From assembly GCF_950295315.1 (NCBI RefSeq), contig NC_080171.1, positions 32,170,361 to 32,234,360 of the forward strand: a stretch of 64,000 nucleotides of DNA, written 5' to 3'. This stretch comes from Erinaceus europaeus (Eukaryota; Chordata; Mammalia; Eulipotyphla; Erinaceidae). Of this stretch, positions 56,785 through 64,000 are shown piece after piece (position 1 is the first letter of the stretch; each line of letters begins with the position of its first letter). The notes under the pieces are model-generated. The model ran no database searches. It worked only from the letters and a program-made list of their open reading frames with translations, and was not told the DNA's origin. The position numbers were made by a program, and so were the translations under genes.

Positions 56785-57248
56785 ATAATTTTTATATTCA
56801 TTTATTTACTTATTCCCTTTTGTTGCCCTTGTTGTTTTACTGTTGTAGTTATTATTGTTGTTATTGATGTCATTTTTATATTCATTTATTTACTTACTCC
56901 CTTTTGTTGCCCTTGTTGTTTTACTGTTGTAGTTATTATTGTTGTTATTGATGTCATTTTTATATTCATTTATTTACTTACTCCCTTTTGTTGCCCTTGT
57001 TGTTTTACTGTTGTAGTTATTATTGTTGTTAGTGATGCCATTCTTGTTGGATAGGACAGAGAGAAAAGGAGAGAGGAGGAGAAGACAGAGAGGGGGAGAG
57101 AAAGACAGACACCTGCAGACCTGCTTCACTGCTTGTGAAGTGACTCTCCTGCAGGTGGGGAGCCAGAGGCTCGAACCAGGATCCTTACACTGGTTCCTGC
57201 GCTTCATGCCACATGTGCTTAACCCGCTGCACTACCGCCCAACTCCCA
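56785..57248 (-). repeat. SINE-A with triplicated 84-bp tail segment
   Basis: Reverse SINE-A with its head at 57248 (CTACCGCCCAACTCCC). The tail segment (TTTATATTCATTTATTTACT ... GTTGTTATTGATGTCAT) occurs three times in tandem, starting at 56791, 56875 and 56959, a period of 84 bp. Confidence 0.93.
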
Positions 57249-57333
57249 ATCCTATTTGTTTTGTTTGTTTATTGGCACCAAGGCTATTGCTGAGTCTCAG
57301 TACCTATACAACAAATCCACCACTCTGGGTGAC

Positions 57334-57337
<4 letters not shown>

Positions 57338-57388
<51 letters not shown>
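57338..57388 (+). repeat. (TA)n microsatellite
   Basis: About 25 uninterrupted TA units. Confidence 0.97.
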
Positions 57389-57389
<1 letters not shown>

Positions 57390-57575
57390 CATTCTTGATA
57401 GAGGCAGAAATAGAGAGGGGAGAGGAAATAAAGAGGCTAAGAAGAAGAGAGATACCTGTAGCACTGTTTTACCATTGGTGAAGCTTCCTCCCTGCAGGTG
57501 GGGACCAGGGATTTGAAATGAATTCCATGTGCATGGTAATATATGTACTCTACCAGGTGCTCTGCTCAGCCTCCC
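57389..57575 (-). repeat. SINE-B copy
   Basis: GATAGAGGCAGAAATAGAGAGG, GAGATACCTGTAGCACTG, CCTGCAGGTGGGGACCAGGG, head ending near 57575. Confidence 0.8.
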
Positions 57576-57589
57576 TGGATATTTTTTTT

Positions 57590-58750
57590 CCTAAAATATA
57601 CTAGAAAGCTTTCTGTTACATCAGTGTATGTCTGTCATACTGTCTTGAAAACTGATCTTTGTTATGAATATTCATTATGTATAGTATTATTTGTTCTTTA
57701 ATCATTATCACATCTTTGAATTCATGCAGCAGTGTGATTACTATGCCACTTAGAAATTTTTAAGGTTATTTTTAAGAGGAGTAGAAATATGAAAAAAAAA
57801 AGACAGGGTACTGTTCATCTTTGACACATGGCAGTGCTGAGGGTTGAACCTGGATCTTCTGGCTATTATGTCATCTACCTAGCTTTATTTTCTTCCAGTA
57901 CACTTTAAGTTTAGACATGAATTATACTTTCTTGTAAGATCATATGCTGAACAAGTGTTGATAAGCCTTTGAATGAAAGTCGAAGGAACAGAGTGCAAAA
58001 GTCTGTGATGCCGCATTTTGTTAATTCTTTTTTAAAATTTTTATTTATAAAAAGGAGTTTTGTTAATTCTTTTCATTCACATCCTGGACTAACTTCTAGA
58101 GGCTTGCAATAGTCTTAGGTCTGATAATATGGAAGGAGAAATATTACCATATATATTCATACATTTAAGGGCTGGAGCATTTAAAACAGAATTCACCTCA
58201 CTCGATAAATGGAACTGAAGAGAGCACAAACCAAGCATGAAATTGTACCAAGTAATTTTCCATATCTACATACTAAGTAGAGTTAGATCTTTAGGAAGTA
58301 ACTAATTTGTAGTTAGGGGTGGAGAAGAAAAAAATACCATTAATATTTACAGTTATCCCAACTGCTTATGTTGATCCATGGGACAGGAAATGCTTTATTC
58401 CAAGAAAGTTTCTCAAAGGTCTGGAGAAAAAGGCTAATCATTATGTAAAAACTTTCCTACTTGAGGCTTGCTGGTCTCAAAAGTTCCTCAGAGTTCTGTT
58501 TTCCTTAAAAAATAATATAAGGTGAGATTGCTTAAGGAAAGGCCTCTGGAATCCAAATACTATTGGGGTAAGGGTGTCTCTAATAACACAATCTCTACAA
58601 AGAATTCTCAGACCCTACTTTCTTTACTTTCAAAGCACAAGTCAAAGTTACTTCAGCTAAGTATGATGCTAAGAAGACTCTTTTTTCCTCTGCTAGGAAA
58701 TCCAGTTGAGTTGTTGCTTGGTATTGTGTTGTATCTTTTAAAAATATTTA
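57590..58750. other. Probable intron, nothing delimited
   Basis: AT-rich. Small plus frames at 58319-58767 show no family resemblance. Confidence 0.4.
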
Positions 58751-58751
58751 T

Positions 58752-58928
58752 TGACTTATTTATTTGATAGAGACAGAGATAAATTGATAGGGAATAGGAA
58801 GAGAGAGAGAGGGGGGAGAGAAACACTGCTTGCTCTGGGTTATGGTGGAGTTGAGAGTTGAACTTGGGACCTCAGAGCTATGGCATAAAAGACTTTTGTG
58901 TAACAATTATGCTATCTCCTCAGCCCTG
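58752..58928 (-). repeat. SINE (SINE-B tail joined to SINE-C head)
   Basis: Tail TTTATTTGATAGAGACAGAG and GGGGGGAGAGAAACACTGC, then GAGTTGAACTTGGGACCTCA and TAACAATTATGCTATCTCCTCAGCCC as in the SINE-C copies. Confidence 0.6.
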
Positions 58929-59095
58929 AAATTACATGTTATATGGTTAGATGGAGGCTACCTCCCCCTTCCACATTATGTATTATTTGGGGTCATCTTC
59001 AAGTTACATATAAAAGGTATGGCCAACTGTGGCCACTTAAATATATAGTAGGTAAAATGGTCCATAGCATCATTTTGTTGCAGAGGCATCTCTCA

Positions 59096-59096
<1 letters not shown>

Positions 59097-59134
<38 letters not shown>

Positions 59135-59144
59135 GAGAGAGAGG

Positions 59145-59176
<32 letters not shown>

Positions 59177-59187
59177 AAGAGAGACAA
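59097..59187 (+). repeat. (GA)n microsatellite
   Basis: Nearly pure GA dinucleotides with AAGA interruptions over about 90 bp. Confidence 0.97.
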
Positions 59188-59318
59188 AGGGTATGATTAT
59201 GATGATCTTGGCATCACAGGGACTTCCCTAAGATTATTCTCTCTGCTGTGCAAGTACAAAGCAGCCCAACTTTGCTTCTATTGCCATAGATCTTCAAGCA
59301 TTTCAAGAATGAGCTCAG

Positions 59319-59357
59319 CTGAAGAGGAGAAGAAAGCCTACATGTGGACTTCTCCAG
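59319..59357 (+). CDS. Inferred short exon of the uncharacterised gene
   Basis: With the acceptor GAGCTCAG at 59317-59318 and donor CCAG|GTACTT at 59357/59358, this 39-bp piece reads AEEEKKAYMWTSPG when joined to the phase-1 end of the large exon, and itself ends in phase 1. The acceptor lacks a strong adjacent pyrimidine tract. An alternative AG at 59288-59289 gives a longer exon but does not fit the upstream phase. Confidence 0.35.
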
Positions 59358-59399
59358 GTACTTATGCTGTCAGTTGGTCATCTGAGTGCTAATGGGTCA

Positions 59400-60030
59400 A
59401 GTGGTCAAATCTGCTAGGTGTACCAAATGAGTAGGGAATGGTTACATGTGCCAGATCCATTCAAAATTTTTCATCTGTTTTCCATTGCTATTTATCACTC
59501 TCCTGACAGCTGACTGCTGCCCTTGCTTCTCTGTGGGCAAGATGGAAAGGGCTCAAACAGACTTTGTTTCCTCTTTCAAAACATCCAAGTAGACACTTTA
59601 TTCTTTCCTCCTGGGTGTGAGTGATGGGTGGAAGATGAGGCAGGGAGGTTATTTAAACTGAAGTCAATCCACTTAGTTTAATGAAGCCCCTGACATGTTA
59701 CAGTTGGAATGCCCTACCTAGGATGATGCTGGTGGGATGAGTGTGTGCTCTGGAACAGAAAGAACTCCATTTTCACAGAGCTGCAGTGTGAGCTGAGGGA
59801 AAGAGCAGCCATCTTGCTAACTCACGTCCTTCTCCGATAACCAGAGCTAGGTCTCTTTAGAAAAATCACTGATTCTGGAACTGAGACAGGGAGAATAGAG
59901 TTAACCTGGGAAAAACCTGCTACCAGAAAACAAGTAATGCTACAAAACAAAAGACCTGGCATACTAAAGGCTGCAGGAAACATTCCAGAAGGGCTGACCC
60001 AAACTTGAATGACCAAAACATACAATAAAG
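59400..60030. other. Probable intron, no feature recognised
   Basis: No coding frame with family resemblance. The end (CCAAAACATACAATAAAGGG) abuts the SINE head split by the LTR. Confidence 0.4.
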
Positions 60031-60033
60031 GGT

Positions 60034-60433
60034 CCCAGGTGTTGGGTTAGCTTCGCAGGTGGGAGACAGATGACCAGGGACTCATGGCTGAGCTGTACGC
60101 AGTATCTCTTTATTCATGCAGAATGCAGCACAATCTAAGCCAAACTAAACTAAACTAAAACTCTAATCACAATCCTGTCCTTATATATATACTTGCCAAG
60201 TATGGGGAAACAGGATGTGATGTAGAGAGAGTGGTTCGAAAAGTGACTGGTGCAAATCAGGGTGTACTACAAGAGGGGGCGGAGCAAAAAGACATCATGA
60301 ACCAATGGAGATTAAACCAATGCCCTGCAGGCAGGGTAGTGCTTAGTTAACAGTGGTTATGTAAATAGAATACAGTGTTAAGCAGGGGGGATTAAACCAA
60401 TGAAACAGAAGGGGTCTTAAAAGCATACCAACA

Positions 60434-60439
<6 letters not shown>
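60034..60439 (-). mobile_element. Solo LTR with 6-bp target duplication
   Basis: LTR 60040-60433 starts TGTTGGGTTAG and ends ATACCAACA on the plus strand, flanked by CCCAGG at 60034-60039 and 60434-60439. Minus-strand AATAAAGAGAT near 60112 is the likely polyadenylation signal, with TATATAAGGA near 60180 the likely TATA region. It is inserted in the head of a SINE-B, and related to the LTR nested at 29478-29945. Confidence 0.9.
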
Positions 60440-60805
<366 letters not shown>

Positions 60806-61061
60806 AGTAGCATAGTATTGGATTAGAAGTGAATGTAGAGAGGAAGTAGCATAGTATTGGATTAGAACTGGAAGTATAAAGTAAATGCCCATGGATTCTT
60901 GCTGATTTAAATGGATAAATGCATACTTCTATACATGCATAACTAGAGGAGGAGAGGGGAGTCTTACAGAATAATTCTAGTTTATTATTATGAATTAATA
61001 TGATCAGGAAGTATAGATTTAATTACCCTTCTCTATGAACTTGGGTTTACTTAGTGACTTA

Positions 61062-61333
61062 TCAGAATGTGGAATGAAGGTTAAATAACTTTACATGGGG
61101 AAATCTGGTAAGCATGACCATGGCTCGCCAGTCAAGGTCAGTGCCATCAGTGATAAGGTCTCTATTGCTAGTGCATAGTGTGGTGTGTAAGTATGGCTTT
61201 GCACCTCTGTAATCTTTTTCTTCCAAGAAGACCATTCTAACCATAAGAAAATCATCAAACACATCCAGATCACACAGCATCCTGCAGAATTCCTGGTCAG
61301 TATTCCTCACAACTGTCAAGGTCCTGAAAAGCA
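61062..61333 (-). other. Minus-strand open frame with acceptor-like end, unidentified
   Basis: On the minus strand CCTTGCTTTTCAG at about 61334 looks like a splice acceptor. The open frame beyond (LTVVRNTDQEFCRMLCDLD..., EEKDYRGAKPYLHTTL) runs to a stop at 61062 and has a protein-like, low-repeat composition. No family recognised. It could be an exon of a minus-strand gene, an old retrocopy, or chance. Confidence 0.25.
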
Positions 61334-61399
61334 AGGAAAGTGAGACACTATTCTGTTGAATATGGAGGTGATGTAGAGACATGAGAAGTCCATGCAACT

Positions 61400-61800
61400 T
61401 GCTAGCTTGGATCTTAGAACAGAGAAAGGGCTTTAAATAGGCTAAGAAATACTGAAATGTTAGTCAAGTGTGGGGGTGTGCAAGAAGTATTGTCTTTGCA
61501 GCTTTTCCATTCACCTAAGGTTGTTCTAATAAAACAGAAGTTTATTTGTTTGAAAAAAAATAATGTAAAATGAGTAAACCCTTCCCTGTGTGGCCCTCCC
61601 GAGCCCAGGCAGCCTGGAACTTCACAAACTGATCTCCCCTGATTCTCAGAGAGATGTCACTGAATATGAGCAAACAGATCTAACTTCAAACTGCCTTTTA
61701 TGACACCAGTCTTTAATATAATTGCTTCACCTGGTTCTGCAAATGATCTATCTCTGATGTCTGGCTGGTCAGCTTATACCCTAATTCTCTTTATGTTTAT
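61400..61800. other. No feature recognised
   Basis: Probably intronic or intergenic; nothing delimited. Confidence 0.4.
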
Positions 61801-61925
61801 ATTTTAATGAATTAATTTGTTCATTTATTAGACAGAAACATAGAAATCTATGAGGAGGGGTAGAGAGGGAGGAGAGAGAAAGTGAAACAACTGCAGTTTT
61901 GTTCTTACCAGACGTCACTACCCTG
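61801..61925 (-). repeat. SINE-B fragment
   Basis: TTTGTTCATTTATTAGACAG, GGGGTAGAGAGGGAGGAGAG; cut at the core. Confidence 0.6.
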
Positions 61926-61928
61926 CTC

Positions 61929-61970
61929 CTTTATTTTATTTTATTTTATTTTATTTTATTTTATTTTATT
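61929..61970 (+). repeat. (TTTTA)n microsatellite
   Basis: About eight TTTTA units, next to a SINE 3' module (TGGTGCTCAGTGCCTAAATG, 61988-62008). Confidence 0.95.
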
Positions 61971-62210
61971 GCCACTAGGGTTTCCATTGGTGCTCAGTGC
62001 CTAAATGAGGAATACACTGCTCTTGGAGGCCATTCCCCACCCCACCCCCTTTTAAAAAATTTAATACAACAGAGAGAAAATGAGAAGGGTAAGGGAGATA
62101 AGAGAAGGAAAGAGAAAGAGAATCACCTGCAGACTTTTCTTACCACACATAAAGCTTCATTGATGCAGGTGTTTCAATCAAAGTCATTGCCAAAGATAAC
62201 ATTTCTTGGA
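61971..62210 (-). repeat. SINE 3' module and degraded SINE body
   Basis: The module GGAATACACTGCTCTTGGAGG is followed by AACAGAGAGAAAATGAGAAG and CACCTGCAGACTTTTCTTAC in reverse orientation; the head is lost. Confidence 0.6.
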
Positions 62211-62259
62211 CACAGGTATGGGCCAAAGAGAGGCACGGAAGTTTGATCCCAAGAATGAT

Positions 62260-62395
62260 TAAAGATAAGGCTCTTAAGAATCTTGTGGACTTCAAGGTCC
62301 CATGTTAAATCTCTGACATTAGCCAGAGCTGAGCAGTACTTGGGTTAAAAGAAAGAGAGAAGGAAAGAAATAAAGAAACAAAGAAAGAAAGAAAG
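62260..62395 (+). repeat. SINE-C copy with (GAAA)n tail
   Basis: AAGATAAGGCTCTTAAGAAT, GTCCCATGTTAAATCTCTG, GCCAGAGCTGAGCAGTAC, then GAAAGAAAG-rich tail. Confidence 0.6.
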
Positions 62396-62545
62396 GAGGC
62401 CTGGCAGTGGCACACTCCGTAGAGCACACATGTTATCATGCTTAATTAAGGGTTCTAGCCCTTGCTTCCCACCTGCACAAGTGATGCTTCATAAGCAGTG
62501 AAGCAGGTCTGCTGGTCTCTCTCTTGTTTTTCAACTTCTGTCTGT
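62396..62545 (+). repeat. SINE-B copy
   Basis: GGCCTGGCAGTGGCACACTC head, GGGTTCTAGCCCTTGCTTCC, CACAAGTGATGCTTCATAAG and CT body; no long tail. Confidence 0.8.
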
Positions 62546-62549
62546 GTAC

Positions 62550-63049
62550 TACTGGTTTTTATTCCCTGTAGATTGCCCATATTAGAATAAAAACAAAGCC
62601 TGAAAATGATGACCAAGTTGTGCCTTGTAACTATTTAGATGAAATTTGGTGGCTTTCCTGTTGGCATGACCTGAAAATTTCTATAGTCTTAGCAGAGAAG
62701 TAATAAAAAGATAACTATGATGTGGCAAGTGGGCATCATAAATGGTGCCTGCTGGCTCCCCACCTGTGATGAGCAATATAACCAAGTGAAGGTGCTCTCT
62801 GTTCTAGGAAAGACTGTCACATTTTTCCTCCCTGGAGCCTTTGTTAGCGAATTGCTTTGATTGGTGACTGAAAGTTTAAATCCCCAAGACTATTACAGCC
62901 CTCCAGGCTAGATATTCCTGTCTGATGTGCATGTGGTTCCTTCCAGCCTCTTGGTGGTTGCAGGGTTATTCTGCTCCTTAGAGGGATGTGTTGCTGTTTT
63001 CATTTTTATCCTCTGAGTCTCATGTGCTAAATCTCTATTCTTCTCCTAG
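62550..63049. other. Probable intron, nothing delimited
   Basis: Ends in a pyrimidine-rich tract and TCTCCTAG acceptor. Confidence 0.4.
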
Positions 63050-63108
63050 GAGCTGTTGAGAAATCCTCTTGCATGAGTGTTCTCCAAGATGCAGAGAGAG
63101 GAATGAAG
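63050..63108 (+). CDS. Inferred exon of the uncharacterised gene
   Basis: CTCTATTCTTCTCCTAG is a strong acceptor. The 59-bp piece begins in the phase left by the exon at 59357, reads AVEKSSCMSVLQDAERGMK without a stop, and ends ATGAAG|GTACCC in phase 0. The matching phases on both sides are the main support. The gene would continue beyond the window. Confidence 0.4.
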
Positions 63109-63109
63109 G

Positions 63110-63515
63110 TACCCAGGCCAAGCACTATATGGATAACCAGCATGCTAGTTTTGTTACTTCATTTGGGCTAATCTCAGCGTTTCCACATGGGAAAAGCCAT
63201 GTTTGAATTGAAGCGTCATTTGGTGATTAACTGAGTATGAAACAGTGTGAAAGGGAGAAGCTGATCAATCTCTAAATTATGACTTTTTTGGTAAATCCAG
63301 GCAAAGATTTCAGAATGCCTCCTTCCCTCCCCCACAGCAGAGTTGTGATAATTCGAGTGGAAATAGCTCTAGTGTTGGTTATTGGTGATTATGTATGTTA
63401 ATTAAATACAGGTGGGAAACTTTGCAAACTACCATAACTTTTCCAGCCATTCCTATCCTCCTGTTTAGGCATCCCCTACCACCAATATGCAAAGATATGA
63501 ACCATGATGAAAATG
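63110..63515. other. Probable intron, nothing delimited
   Basis: No coding frame or repeat boundary recognised. Confidence 0.4.
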
Positions 63516-63517
63516 CA

Positions 63518-63718
63518 TCACCTGTGGCTGAGTGGTGGTGCATTCAGTTGAGTGTGCATGTTACCATGCACAAGGACCCGGATTCAAGCCCCCATTCCTC
63601 ACCTGCATGAAAGGAAGCTTTATAAGTGGTGAAGGAGTACTGCAGGTGTCTCTTTATTGCCTCTTTCCCTCTTGATTTCTCTGTCTCTACCCAATAAATA
63701 TAGAAAACAAAATTTAAA
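63518..63718 (+). repeat. SINE-B copy
   Basis: GGCTGAGTGGTGGTGCATTC head, GGATTCAAGCCCCCATTCC, GGTGAAGGAGTACTGCAGG, CT body and CCAATAAATATAGAAAAC tail. Confidence 0.85.
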
Positions 63719-63719
63719 T

Positions 63720-64000
63720 GCAGCACTCACAGAACTAAAATAGTAAATGTGAAACCCAGAATCAAAAATAAGATAAAAGGCTGGGAGATAAACCTAGATC
63801 TTCAAAGACCTGACATCACAAGCACATGAAAGGCATGCGTATCAAAGAACAGGTGTTTTTCTTGTGTGTGTTTGTATATATTTAGAGAGCTGCCCATTGA
63901 GCCATTAGAATGAAATAGCTAGCTTAGCTTGTTTTTATGATACACTAATTTGTTTTAACCTAGTTTAATCACTTAATGATGCAGTGTGCTTTTTACATGA
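63720..64000. other. Window end, degraded repeat only
   Basis: AAATAAGATAAAAGGCTGGG at 63765 and TAGATCTTCAAAGACCTGAC may be a SINE-C remnant; nothing else seen. Confidence 0.35.

Overview
This is mammalian nuclear DNA: exon fragments with GT/AG boundaries sit in a sea of retroposons. The commonest repeat is a tRNA-derived SINE with clean A and B boxes, a CT-rich body and an (AAC/AAT)-rich tail. From memory of its sequence I associate it with hedgehogs (Erinaceidae), so the organism is probably Erinaceus or a close relative; that is an inference, not a search result. One run of 200 N marks an assembly gap. For short reference, SINE-A is that long tRNA-like SINE, SINE-B a shorter tRNA-like SINE, SINE-C a third tRNA-like type, and 'L1-3E' a repeat of about 320 bp that looks like the 3' end of an L1 lineage.

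Layout. 1-5 kb is mostly one L1 on the minus strand with a long 3' region, decayed ORF2, a SINE-A inserted in it, and the start of ORF1. At 9.1-9.7 kb lies the terminal coding exon of a FERM-domain gene, best call FRMD3, followed by a long 3' UTR. 12.8-29 kb is intergenic: nested SINEs, L1 pieces, a solo LTR with a 4-bp duplication (23.3 kb), and an unexplained 193-bp insert inside a SINE (15.8 kb). 29.0-38.9 kb holds a complete class I (gammaretrovirus-like) endogenous retrovirus on the minus strand, with a 5-bp target duplication, both LTRs, primer-binding site, gag, pol and env. Every gene is broken, and a different solo LTR is nested inside its 3' LTR. 39.2-41.4 kb is an L1 with a 5' inversion, ending at the gap. 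43.8-44.3 kb is another LTR, and 45.2-46.0 kb is CpG-rich with an RFX-type X-box.

50.8-63.1 kb holds a plus-strand gene I do not recognise: one 2.1-kb coding exon, then two short inferred exons whose phases fit. A further solo LTR with a 6-bp duplication lies at 60.0 kb.

Only two cellular genes are visible, both on the plus strand, and nothing here forms an operon-like or defence-like system. The best leads are the uncharacterised large-exon gene, the retrovirus (a glycoGag-like leader starting from ATG, an open Env ectodomain cut off before its anchor, and much more decay inside than between its LTRs), and the 193-bp insert.
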